Of a DNA stretch of 64,000 nucleotides, positions 32,649-43,567 are shown in pieces. The DNA comes from Phorcus lineatus. Its lineage: Eukaryota > Mollusca > Gastropoda > Trochida > Trochidae. Made by a program: the position numbers and the translations under genes. The notes below the pieces were generated by a model. It did not search any database and was not told the origin of the DNA. It worked only from the letters and a program-made list of their open reading frames with translations. Where the stretch lies: positions 6,200,001 through 6,264,000 of the forward strand of contig OV121081.1 in the NCBI GenBank assembly GCA_921293015.1. Direction: 5' to 3'. Position 1 is the stretch's first letter. The number at the start of each line of letters is the position of its first letter.

Positions 32649-33821
32649 TGTCCGTGACTTGACAGTAATCGTTAGCGTGTAATCATAGGATTTCTATGCA
32701 AATGTGTTCCCCTTTATATTAATATTTTTAATAGCTTTATTAACACTGAAAACACACTCAATTACAATACATTTGTAAATTTCAATTTTTCTTATTTTGG
32801 TTATTGAAAAAATAGTACCGACAATTCGATAGGGATCAATCTAATCAGTCAGCACGTGGGTGATGATTATCTAAAAGAGTGAATAGATAAGGAAGAAAAT
32901 TCATGAAAGGAAGGGGGCATTGTGAAAGACGGAGGGAAGTAATGGTCATATAAAGAGCGACAATTTGGACTGATTTCTACAAGTCGATTTGCCAACACCA
33001 GAGGAAGTTCAGCTCTAGCTGGCATAGCTGTAAGGACCTTTGAAGCCGCATAATATTTCACCATGATAAGGTATCATCAATGGAGTAAAATTATGGTGGT
33101 TGAGGCGACGTTTACATTGAGATGGTTCAGACTGCAAGTAGAAATATATGTAAGAACTATGATAATAGGTAAAAGTAAAGGATCTATCGGTAATGCAGGA
33201 GAAGTAATAATGAATGAATCTCATTTGGCCCAATTATAGTCCACTTACGAAACACTTGCGAATCACCATGTGCAGCATTTGTACAAGCATACGTCATTGA
33301 TAAGAATTTGTAAATAAAATTAAATAATTTCATATACAAGTTATTATTATGCTCATGCAAGGTAACCAATACTCCTGAAATGTAACTTAGGAGTTTTTAC
33401 CTTAACACTTTTTTAAAATCTTTCTATATTTTCTTTACATGTTATCAATTCGAGAAACTAAATTCTGTTTGAAAATACATCATAGTTCCAGAAATTATTT
33501 ATTTGAACAGTCAGGTAAAAATTCCATTAACCTATTGGTTGACAAATATAACGTGTTAAATAGCTGAATATTGCTTACAGCACGTCAAACCCTCCTCACT
33601 CAATTGAAAAGCATTTCAGTATGTTGAAAAAAGAAGGAGAGAAGTTCAAAATAACTGTTTAACCTACGTTAAAGTGTACATATGTGATTACCAAGTGTAT
33701 TCTCGTGGCACTAATGATGAGAAACCGAAAGAAAAATTAATGATAAAAAAATCCATATTAGCAGACAAAACATTGGATGCATTATTCAAGTTTATCTTTT
33801 ATAAGAATAATGAACAAGATG

Positions 33822-33920
33822 CGAGGAATTACGGTTTTTCTGTCCTGAGTGGATTATTGTTATAAATTCCGAGCTTTATCACAATAATTCACGAGGGACA
33901 GATAAACCGTAATTCGGAGC
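33822..33920. repeat. hairpin, 40-bp arms
   Basis: Left arm 33,822-33,861 and right arm 33,880-33,920 pair with several mismatches (GAATTACGGTTT and TCTGTCC shared). Shortly downstream TTTCTTACCCAAG (about 33,950) is mirrored by CTTGGGTAAGAAA at about 36,090, beyond the LINE, so a small inverted-repeat element may have been split by the LINE. Confidence 0.6.
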
Positions 33921-34182
33921 TTCGAGTTGGTTATTTTTTTTCTTACCCAAGTCAACTTTAGCAATATTAATGGTACTTTGTGGAAAATACGTTCGTGAAG
34001 GCGAGTCACAAGTAAACTCGGTCATTGTATTCATTCGCGACCAACAACGATTATGTCATGGCGCAGTTAAATGTAGTCTCTGCATTTCATTACATATTTG
34101 TGGATCACATATCAAGCAAGACAATCCTAAATGAACGAAATAGTAAAACAAACGACATACAAAACATTTTAGGTTTCATATT

Positions 34183-34194
34183 ATTCCATACGAA
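34183..34194. repeat. LINE target-site duplication, left
   Basis: ATTCCATACGAA, repeated exactly at 35,906-35,917 just after the A-tract of the LINE. Confidence 0.85.
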
Positions 34195-35905
34195 TTACAT
34201 ACGATAGTTGAGAAGTGTCTTAGTATAAAAGGAAATAAATTGTACGCCTTGTTTATCGATTTTAAAAAAGCGTTTGATTCGATACAGAGAGCAAAACTTT
34301 GGGAGATAATGGAGGCACACGGCATAAGTCCTAAGATGAATACTTTGTTAAGAAGCATTTATGACAATGTAAAAGTGTGTATCAGGAATAACCATGACGT
34401 TTCAGATTCCTTTACTTGCAATGTTGGCTTAAGACAAGGTTGTATTTTAAGCCCGTTTCTGTTCTCTATGTTTATAAATGAATTTGCTTCTATTATTCAA
34501 AATAGCTCTTCTCATGGCGTTCAGTTACACCCGTATATGACAGAATTGTTCCTACTGTTGTTTGCGGACGATATGATTCTATTTTCGACGAGTATTTTCG
34601 GGTTACAGCGACTTATAACTGAATTAGAACGTTATTGTGATGGTGCAGGGCTAACTATCAATATGGAGAAAACTAAAGTTATAGTATTAAAAAACGGAGG
34701 TAAGCTGTCAAAAAAGGAAAAGTGGTGTTTTTAAGGTCAGCCGCTATTTGTTACGAAATCATATAAATATCTTGGAGTTTACTTCTCAAATCGCCTTTGC
34801 TTCTTAGAGCATGCGAAATATTGTTCCACTCAGGCCAAAAGGGTACTAATTGGTGTTCTTAAAAGTATTAGTAAACTTGTTGATATTGATTACAAATCAT
34901 TTTTCAAAATATTTGACTCGAAAATTCTTCCGATTCTAGTGTATGGATCAGAAGTGTGGGGATTTAAAAATTTTGATGTTATTGAGAAAATACACTTCAC
35001 ACTACACTAGCTAAAGCAAGAATAATAAAATTTTGGATTCGCCTTTTAAATATGCCTTCTATAGATATCCACGACAATGTTACGATATGATGAGTTTGTA
35101 TGATAAGAGAGGAAAGACGAATTGGGTATCAAACATTCGGGAGTTATTAAATACAATTGGATATGGGGATATATGGCAGAGTCAAAATGTTAATTTCCAT
35201 TCAAATTTTGTTAATAATGTCACACAGAGACTGAAAGATATTTTCACACAAGAATGGGCTACGTCAATATCACTTTAAGCAAATGTTTTTGCTACAGAAT
35301 ATTTAAATAATATTTTTACAGAGAGTATTATTTGAGTTCATTAAATATAAGAAATTTCCGGAATGCATTTGCACGGTTTAGGTGCTCATCACACGATTTA
35401 GCAATAGAGACTGGAAGATATCAGAACATAGCAAAAGAAAATAGGATTTGTAAGTTGTGTAATCTAAATTGTTTGGAAGACGAATATCATTTCCTTTTAA
35501 TTTGTCCTATGTATGCTGACCTGAGAAAAAGCCATATTCCTCATTACTATTTCATACATCCAAATAGGTTAAAATTCTCTCTCCTGTTAAATGCTGATAA
35601 TACTATTCTTATTCGCAAGTTATCAACTTTTATTTATCATGGTATGCTACTTAGAAAGAGTTCTATCTAAATTATATAATTGTACTGTATACTTTATTGA
35701 CTGATTTATTGGTTTCTTTACGATAAATTGTGATAACATAGATAGTATTTATGTATATTTGTAAATGTGTTATATGTTTGACATGAATGCATATTAATTT
35801 TTTCCCTGTAAAGGTGTTTTTATATGTTAAATTCTATTTTACATTTGTAACATATTTGTACTATAGGCCTGTGGCCTTTAAGTTTTGAATTGAATAAAAA
35901 AAAAT
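34195..35905 (+). mobile_element. 5'-truncated non-LTR retrotransposon with TSD and poly-A
   Basis: It begins within RT just upstream of motif A (VEKCLSIKGNKLYALFIDF), ends with an A-rich tail (about 35,894-35,904) and is flanked by a 12-bp exact target duplication. Length 1.71 kb. It sits between blocks V and W of copy B, where copy A has no LINE. Confidence 0.92.
34205..35670 (+). pseudogene. LINE ORF2 remnant: RT palm/thumb to C-terminal CCHC
   Basis: Frame 34,240-34,734 holds RT motif A (ALFIDFKKAFDSI), motif B (GLRQGCILSPFLFSMFINEF) and motif C (LLFADDMILF). The catalytic Asp residues are present. A stop follows KKEKWCF, and the same frame continues with KSYKYLGVYFSNRL and ILPILVYGSEVWGF. 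Further breaks near 35,000 and 35,280 lead to 35,332-35,670 with FRCSSHDLAIETGRYQNIA and the CCHC knuckle CKLC...HFLLIC. It is less decayed than the related copy at 25.3 kb. The EN domain and upstream RT are missing through 5' truncation. Confidence 0.9.
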
Positions 35906-35917
35906 ATTCCATACGAA
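35906..35917. repeat. LINE target-site duplication, right
   Basis: Exact repeat of 34,183-34,194. Confidence 0.85.
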
Positions 35918-36149
35918 ATAAAAAACATTGGTTTTTTTTAAGTCTCGTTGACACGGGTACGATGGATTCAATGAATCGATTGAATAGAAATAGTTCTGTC
36001 AGCCAATCAGATCTCGAGTTATTTTTAAAAAAAACTGTAATTCCCGTTACCATTATGAAAACTTTAATACCCGGCATAATTGTGCCCGCTTGGGTAAGAA
36101 ACTTTAATTTATGATATTAATTCATGGCCTTCAGAAATATGTTCTATGT

Positions 36150-36465
36150 GAGGTGAGGTAAGTTGTTGTTTAACGTCGCTTTCAAGATTATTTCACTTAT
36201 ATCGCGTCTGCTAGTATTATTGCAGGGAGTAAGCCCGCAACACCATTGTGGCTATGCATTGCGGTGAAACCTGCGAAAAACAGCTGGAACTAGAGAGCCA
36301 TGGTGATACTGCGCTGAATTTCAGTGTAGCATTGCACCCAAACCTGACTGCGTGTAGAACAGTTCTCTACTGCAGACAAAGTTGGCGGGATTTACGGGAT
36401 TAGAACCATGGACCTCCTGATCCGAAGCTGAACGCGCTAACCACTGCGCTATCCCGCCCCTTGTG
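36150..36465 (-). mobile_element. SINE family 1, near full length
   Basis: Minus strand. The tRNA-like head at the right end reads GGCGGGATAGCGCAGTGGTT (A-box) and has a degenerate B-box; the body is shared with 27.6 and 50.8 kb, and the tail TTAAAC..CAACTTACCTCACCTCAC is at the left. CTATGT at 36,144-36,149 and 36,466-36,471 is a short target duplication. There is a small insertion in the head between B-box and body. Confidence 0.88.
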
Positions 36466-36470
36466 CTATG

Positions 36471-36900
36471 TAAACAAAGGAATATGTTCTTTTTCAATTC
36501 TCAGTAATCAACACTAGCATATTCACTGGTAACTACTATTGTCTCATGCATTGTGCAGACTGACAGCAGAAACCTATGATCTATAGAACAGCTCCCTGTA
36601 TTTTATTTAAGATATAAATGCTGCTGTGATTATATATGGAACGCATTGTTCTAATAACGATCACACACGGACCTTGAAATAAGATGCACTCAGGAGATAC
36701 AAGCATATTAAGAGACTGGTGCAACTGACTCTGCTTCGCATTGCGGTTATACCTTTTGTGACTATTTACACCATGATTGACTGGGGAAAACATACAATTC
36801 AATTCTCTACAAGCTATTGTTGATTATCTTAGTTAAGTATGATGATGAAACAGGACATCTTTTTTATTTTAAATCGAAAGAATATCATTTATTTACAAAA
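36471..36900. other. non-coding, one open frame of unknown meaning
   Basis: Minus frame 36,581-36,802 shares only QLHQSL-type wording with the frame at 17.0 kb, too little to call homology. Confidence 0.2.
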
Positions 36901-37494
36901 TTAAATGTTTCAAATCACATCCTTTTTTAACTTTTAAACTGTAATTATAGCAAGTCATCCAACGACAATAACGTTTATTCCTGTTAAAGATCATGTTTAC
37001 TGTAAACGATTTCCTGGCATGTAATATCTATCACATATTTTCATATGACTTTGAAATATTGAGTAATTTCAATAGTTGTGATATGACCCTATGACAGATG
37101 CTAAGATCAATTTGGTTCCAAATGATTATAGTATGTCTTCAAATCATTACGCTCATCAAACTTGAAATAGCTTCTATGTATGAATGATACGGTTTATCTG
37201 GTAAAGGGTTTCTGTTAACAAATAAAAACCTGCATAATCATCTGATGTCAACACTTTAAGTTAAAATATATCATATTTTACTTATAATACTTATTACTTG
37301 AAAAGAAGTTTATCGCCCTTTTCAATTTCAAGTTCTTTACCTGTCCTGATGTCCATGATTCATTGAGATGTATGTTCACAGTATAAGAAGTAAGGTCGCT
37401 TTCACAACTGTATTGTCTCTTTAAGTAAATGAATGGTCTTAAATATACCCAAGAGAAATATAGTAAATGGGTTTGCCCTTTCTAGCGGTTCTGT

Positions 37495-37516
37495 TTACTT
37501 AAACTGTCCGGATATC
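37495..37516 (-). pseudogene. exon P, copy C (early stop)
   Basis: In the phase of exon R this copy reads (R)ISGQFK then TAA at 37,495-37,497, so the conserved C-terminal 22 or so residues are lost, although the DNA beyond the stop is still recognisable as exon P. It is the nearest exon P downstream of exon R (40,836-41,043). Confidence 0.35.
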
Positions 37517-37728
37517 CTGTCGCGGCTACATCCAAAACGAAAGACTGACCGGCTTCCTTCACTGTTTATGGAGATAGATGGTGTTTCAATCTAAGAAAAT
37601 ATATCGAAATAATAGACCAGTTGTTGTTCCTGGTCTTTATTTCCTTGTTTTTCAAAATGAAGATTCTGCTGAAGAGATGTAGAGAACAAACCGATGGTTT
37701 GAATAATGCCACACGTCCTACTCCATAA

Positions 37729-38111
37729 GGCTGAGTTTCCACCAAGTTTCACGTGACATGTGACATGTCACGTGACAAGAAATAGAAACATATGATTTTA
37801 GTAGGAACCGTTTCCATCAATGTCACTTTTCACGTATCACGTTTCACGCGTGAAATGACACGTTTTCAAAGAATGATCATGTTCATTCTTTTTACCCGTG
37901 TCATGTCACGTTTCTGTCCGATCTGGGGTTTCCCCTGGGTTTTCCAGAGTTTACTTTCCCTCTTGGTAACTCCACGTGATCGTATCGAATGTAAACAGCC
38001 TGTGTATGACATGTGACACAGGTTGATGTGAAATCCAGTGGAAACCCTATATGTCACGTATCACGTGTCATGCGTGACACATGACACGTGAAACTTGGTG
38101 GAAACGCAGTC
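37729..38111. mobile_element. PIF/Harbinger-type MITE, 383 bp
   Basis: The inverted ends share a core, GTTTCCACCAAGTTTCACGTG less its last base (left GGCTGAGTTTCC, right reverse complement GACTGCGTTTCC). TAA flanks both sides (37,726-37,728 and 38,112-38,114), the 3-bp TWA duplication typical of PIF/Harbinger. The interior is dense in CACGTG, ACATGTGACA and TCACG motifs. No coding potential. It interrupts the duplicated module, whose homology with copy A resumes near 38.1-38.3 kb. Confidence 0.85.
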
Positions 38112-38899
38112 TAAGCGTTTTCGAATCCTCGGAGCACCCCCAAAACCCTGATCTCCTTCACGACAAATGCATCGTATAGCTAGTTATATGACTCTCCAAT
38201 GTCACGCCTCGCATCAAGCAATAGCGGCATTTCATTGTGAAAAACATGTACACGCATATACGATAGCCATGAAGAACTACCTGTAAGCGATACATAAGAA
38301 GAGGCTCTAGGGATTCAAGTAAGCTGGTGCAGAACGAATGTTTGAAAGAGAAAAATGGTAAATTTAAAAAAGGTTAGATAAACTATTGAATGTTTTAAAT
38401 GTTTCTCTTTTATTCATATGTTGAAAGTTGACTGTTCGGCACGTTGATGATTTACCATTGAAGGATGAGACGAACGTGAATACCAAACTGAAACTTAATT
38501 GTACAGTTGAATTGATTTAAGGTTATATGAAACAGCCCTGATTTTACTAAGCAGATACATAGGTTTATGTTCACAATGTAAAATGAGCGTTTATAGTAGT
38601 AGTCTAGATTCGGATAATACGGAGTATTCATTGTCTTCACAACCAGACACATCGATCTTTCATGTGGACAGCATTATGTAATTAGAAAGAATAAAGCAAG
38701 TAACTCAATCAGACATCTTAGATTACATTACTTGCACATGGTTGTATGTCACCAGGCTAACCAATTGCCTAATTCCTTTCAGAACTTGCATCACAACTTG
38801 ATTTACTCTTCGCGTAAGGATGACCTACATCTTAGGGAGGTTTTCTTGCTGTAAATAATTCATAAAACCATTATTTCAGATTTTAATCATATGTCTGGG

Positions 38900-40830
38900 T
38901 AGTCCCTTTAAAGAGAATAGAGAAATGAAGTACTTGAGAAGCCGAGTTAAATAATTCTTTGAACCATTTTTAGACGGTAATGTTTTTTGAAAAGGAAGAG
39001 TACATTACTCACATCTGCTGAATGTTCATTAGATAAAATTTCATGCAATATTTTTTTCTGTTAAATGCAACTTATTCAATCTCCGACCTGTCAGAAACTT
39101 AGAATGTTTTACATATTCCTGTGACATATCTCAAGATGATGCTCATAGTTCAATAGAAAGATTGAAGGCTGGGATTTATACACCACTAGGGTCTAAAGCG
39201 CAAAAACTCTCATATCTTAATATCTTTCAAAAATTTAATTTTAAATTAATTATTTATAAATATATAATATTATATTTTAAAAAACAATTCTATTCTGCAG
39301 ATGATATCGCTCGTCGGTGACTATGACATTTCTCCTGAAGAGAGGTATCGTTTTCCCTTTTTGGCAATTCAAGAATAGTAGCTGCCATACCACATATCGA
39401 TTTATATCTACATATATATTCAGCGATATTTTCCATGGGCGAGTATGAAATGAACATCTTGAATTTGGTGCGTTAACATATATTATATCAACATGACGAA
39501 TGAAAAACGCGTAAGGGTACATACGATATACATATCTATTAGCAACAGTTATAATGTGTAACCTAAATTAAACGTCGATGATGAACTTTTTTTCGAGTTC
39601 TGTATCTAAAAATGATGTAACTTATGTGAACATGAACTCGTTAGCTCATCTTTAAACGATTTATGTATTTTGATTTTATTAATGGACATAATCATCTATA
39701 AAATGTTTTACTGGTGAAATTTGTTACCTCACGTTTATTCAAAGCTCAATAATAATGTTGAACATAGAAATGACACTGCTTTTACAGTTTCACTGTTCTG
39801 ATGAATCGTATCATGAATGCGTTCAGGTCACTGTACGCAGCTCGATAACAGTCTGTTGTTTTAATATGGACGCAATCGAAATACGTATTATTCTAGAAAT
39901 GATTGTTTGACATTGTCTTCTTTACGTTAATTGAGTAGATTTATGATATATTCCAACATGAACTGAAATTATTCTATGAACTATATAAATATCAATATCT
40001 AAATGTATTCAGGAATATATTTAAACGGGTGTTAGAATTCACTTATTCTCTCAATTCCCCGCTCGGTTTCTTATGGTAATAACATTTACTTCAAATATGA
40101 CCTGTTTGAGGTAATAACGTTGGTATAATAAAACGTGTTCAGTTGATGGACAATTGCCACATAAAATTTCACATAACTCGATCCAAAGTTATGTATACGT
40201 CGAACAAAGTACATGACAAATACAAATAACAGATATCTATCAGACAAAATATTGATCAAACGTCTGAACAGAGCACAGTCGAACACCTTGTCAAAATTGG
40301 GAAAACGTAACTAAACCATTTAGTTATTGGAACTGTCTGTTGCCCAAAGGGCGCCAGGAGTTAACCGTATTGAAGGAAATAACGCAGACGACTGAATCCT
40401 GAAGCACCGATGGGAGGATGTGAATGTCGCAGCAGGATGGAGAATATTGTATTTTCACCAATTCAATTCATCTTAAATTCCCTTCGCGTTTCAAGGTGAT
40501 TGTGAGTCTTTACTTTGATGTGATCAACAAAAAGGACCAGATTAATTGCAGAAATATCTAATTTGAATATGAACGTTGGAGATTATTTATATTTCTAAGA
40601 GGGTTTTATAATGTCCCGTGCATTGTTGAATGTTTAATCTATTCACATATAGACTTCATCATATACAATATTAACTATTGTATTTTGGATAGTGATAAAA
40701 CGGTAAATTTGATTACATCTAGTTTTCATTAGAAATTCTTCAATCGAACTACAAATATTAATCCATCCTAAGAGAATGTAGATTGTAGACAAGAGGATGG
40801 AACAAGACAGCTTGAGAATAACTTACAATC
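38900..40830. other. non-coding stretch, nothing recognised
   Basis: Includes a strongly AT-rich patch at about 39,235-39,290. Frames 39,277-39,522 and 40,086-40,286 (minus) show no known motif. If the R to P splice is real, most of this is its intron. Confidence 0.35.
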
Positions 40831-40835
40831 ATTAC

Positions 40836-41043
40836 CTTGTGTAAGACGAGACTGATTCTATATTGACTCCGTCTTGCGTTGTAATGACAGTGCCCTTCTT
40901 ATGTGTTGACATTCCGAATGTATGACAGGCAAGAGTGCAAATCCTGGCCAAAGGCCTATCGTCTTCATATGCACCAAAACATATTCTGTATTTCTGAGGA
41001 CAAGAAAGTGTACCTAATACTTCCCCTGATGTTACGTCATACA
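40836..41043 (-). CDS. exon-like segment R of an unknown gene
   Basis: A 208-bp minus-strand segment bounded by AG (41,045-41,044) and a good donor AAG|GTAATG (GT at 40,835-40,834). The frame reads YDVTSGEVLGTLSCPQKYRI, then CFGAYEDDRPLARICTLACH, and ends GVNIESVSSYTR, leaving two bases of the last codon. It is rich in Cys and charged residues, with balanced composition unlike the AT-rich surroundings. No Met start, and an in-frame TGA lies just upstream of the AG, so it should be an internal exon. The AG lacks a good pyrimidine tract, which is a weakness. A broken copy of its 3' end lies at 17.74-17.78 kb. The product is not recognised; AxIC..CHTFGM faintly recalls scavenger-receptor Cys-rich wording but is not enough to name it. 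Confidence 0.35.
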
Positions 41044-41680
41044 CTGTTCAACTTTTGCTAAGGACCATATGATATTTTATATGAAAAGAGTTCGATTTTA
41101 ATGTACATGTGTGCCGAACACACACAGTCATTCAGTTTGAAGTCATTTTACTAGAAGGGGGCCTGCAAGCTAAATATGCAGCCACCCTTTTTTTCTCATG
41201 GATACGTCCAAATAACGGACCTCTTTCTAAACAGCTCAAACTAACCTGCAACTAGGACGATGTCAATTTCATCGTCAAGGATTTCGATATGCACGTGAAT
41301 GTAGAACATTTTACGAGTTACGTGATCCTGCTCGCACAAGCACACAGGGGTGCAGGTTATACAAACTGCAACAACATGTATGTGTGTTTACAACTGAAAG
41401 GCTCATGTAAAACGGGCCTCAATGAGAGCTCCTTCTTTACTTCACTTTCGCTTGTACTCGTAATTTCTTTCTAGTCTTTTCGCATGCAGCAGTTTACCGG
41501 ATACTATATTCTTACTAACAGTGTCATCCACCAAACCTTCTGCACATCGAATAAACCACACACTGTTAACTCACATTCTACTACTGCTACTCGAGAATGT
41601 TATACTTATTCGCAATTATGTTGCTGGAAAGTTCTAAAAGATGGTAAACCTCAAATGTAAGTTTCACTAGATTATCAGAC

Positions 41681-42567
41681 AACTAAGTATACATAGAGAA
41701 CAAAGTTAAGCACCCCCTATTTTCAAAATTGCAAAATGCATCTGTGGAGAAAAATACGACAATATGACTAAATGGATCCCCTATGAGACATAGAAACTAA
41801 AGTTTTTCGTGACTTCGTATCTATAAAATCATCATACATGATGACATTTCGAGAACTTAAGATAAAAAAACGTAATGGTACTGATTTTTCACCCAAAATA
41901 ACTATCGTCCGTTTGTCAAAAGTATGCGATGGATTCTGATGTTAGTTGTCATGAACAACAATTTTGTTAACAGGTAAACTTTTACACTTTAAAAAATCAT
42001 GTATCCTTCACAATAAGGACATTATTGGGTTTTGAAATTTGATAAGAATTTTCCATAATTTTTAGAAAATGGCCATAACCAGACGATTTTGGAATAAAGT
42101 TGGTCTTCTTTAACTTTGATTCAGTAACCCTATACTTCATTTTGCTTTGTAGTCGTTGTTACGGTTAAAACTGCCCGATTTAGTCCCTTTTTATGAATGG
42201 GTCATTTTCCAAAAAATGAGATTTTGGAGGTCCATACTGCTGTAACTAGTGACTTTTGCTTAAGAGATCCATAATGAGGTTTGATCAATGGAATAGAAAT
42301 AATGGAATAATACACATTAAAACAAAAAATATTGACTTTCTGAACATATTCACCTTTTGATCTCAAAACTACCAATTTGTATAACTGCAATTATTCAAAA
42401 TATCCGAAACGATATCTTAATGAAATTACGTTCTTAAATTGCAAAATTATGATTCTATCATATCATACACTTACTTTTATTGCAATGTGGTCCTCTTTAT
42501 TCTTAGACAAACCTTACTGGTGGAAAACTTGGGGGTGCTTAACTTTTTTCCTTATGTATAGATAAGT
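41681..42567. mobile_element. 0.89-kb TIR element, non-coding
   Basis: Left end 41,681-41,724 and right end 42,523-42,567 are inverted repeats sharing TATACATA, AAAGTTAAGCACCCCC and TTTTC with small differences. No long open frame inside (42,202-42,390 minus and 42,377-42,565 plus are unremarkable). Superfamily and target duplication unclear. Confidence 0.75.
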
Positions 42568-42569
42568 TT

Positions 42570-43290
42570 TCTTATATACGGTGAGTGAATGCCTTCTCAA
42601 ATGAAATCGAAAGCAAGTGTATAAAACTGCTAACATATTAGTTCTCTTAATGTAAGGGTTTTTCATTAAATGATCACCTTTGACGTCTTCTTTGTGTCGT
42701 TATTCGACAGGGAAGCTGTCAAGATTTAGCAAGTTTAACTTGAAATCTATACAATATTGATATTCCCCATGAAAAGAACTTACTGATTACAATTAAAATA
42801 CTGAAATTTGATTCGAAAAATAAATTGGATGTCATATTGCTTTCAACTGAATAAGATTTTTCTTTACTACATGTAGCACAATCAGCAGGCACACACTTCG
42901 AAAGATTCAACAAGAAGACGAGACGTGTATTTTCTTGGCTTCTATTTCTTCCAAGTACTCTATATTACTCTGGCCGTCGATCTTTCTCGCCCGCTTTCCC
43001 TGGGCACCCTCACGAGACTCAACTCTCTCAGTCCCGTGGCTGAGACTCAACCCTCTCTCCAGAACAATGGCTGAGAACTGAACTTTTCTCTACAATCAAA
43101 CCTGTGTCTTAAATACTAAACAGACTCAGTTGTCAACACAATGTAACTTGACAACTGCTAATGGATTATTTCTTAATAACATACTTTTCATAACTATGTT
43201 ACATACGTTTAACAGATGAATTCTTTCACATATTTTAATTTGTCGATATTTTAACATCATGCAACAATCGTTGCTATTTAATTTCAACTG
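42570..43290. other. non-coding; 42.92-43.11 kb is compositionally distinct
   Basis: Around 42,920-43,110 the sequence is CT-rich and higher in GC, with repeated CTCAACTCTCTC and TGGCTGAGACTCAAC motifs. It could be an LTR or a promoter fragment of a retroelement read on the minus strand, but I found no partner copy, primer-binding site or TG..CA ends. Confidence 0.25.
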
Positions 43291-43293
43291 TAC

Positions 43294-43567
43294 ACGATAC
43301 CTTGTCGTGGTTTGGTTTTCGTGCTTCAGAGATCCTGAGAGCTATGCCAGCTGGAGCAAACATGCATCTTGGCAGGGGCACCCACCCTGGACAGTTCGAC
43401 AGGTAGAAGCCAGGCCAAATTTGAGTCCTTCAGAAACTTGCTTTCTCTCTCTCACTATGCCTTTCTCTCAGTCTTTTCCCTATCCTTTCACTCCACGGAT
43501 GCTAGTCATCCATGTTTAATAACTGAAATAATGTTCAAAACACGTTGAACTCCAACTCACTCACTCA
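43294..43567 (+). mobile_element. SINE-like family 2
   Basis: Same body as 44,862-45,179: CGATACCTTGTCGTGG, AGCTATGCCAGCTGGAGC, GGGGCACCC, GACAGGT, then CTTTC/CCTTT-rich text, and the tail CGTT(G/A)AA..CCAACTCACTCACTCA. No tRNA head recognised. Diverged from its relatives. Confidence 0.8.

Larger units (their letters stand above)
29024..38840. repeat. tandem segmental duplication, copy B
   Basis: Partner of copy A. In addition, 28,170-28,990 matches 36,902-37,540, and 18.72-19.33 matches 37.44-38.83 (interrupted by a MITE), so one short module (about 120 bp plus exon P) occurs four times: near 18.6, 28.8, 29.7/30.7 and 37.3 kb. Private insertions here are the palindromic element 29.70-30.67, the LINE 34,195-35,905, a SINE and the MITE 37,729-38,111. 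Confidence 0.8.

Noticed and set aside
42920-43110. Solo LTR of a retroelement
   Set aside because: Composition is distinct, but no TG..CA ends, target duplication, primer-binding site or second copy could be found.
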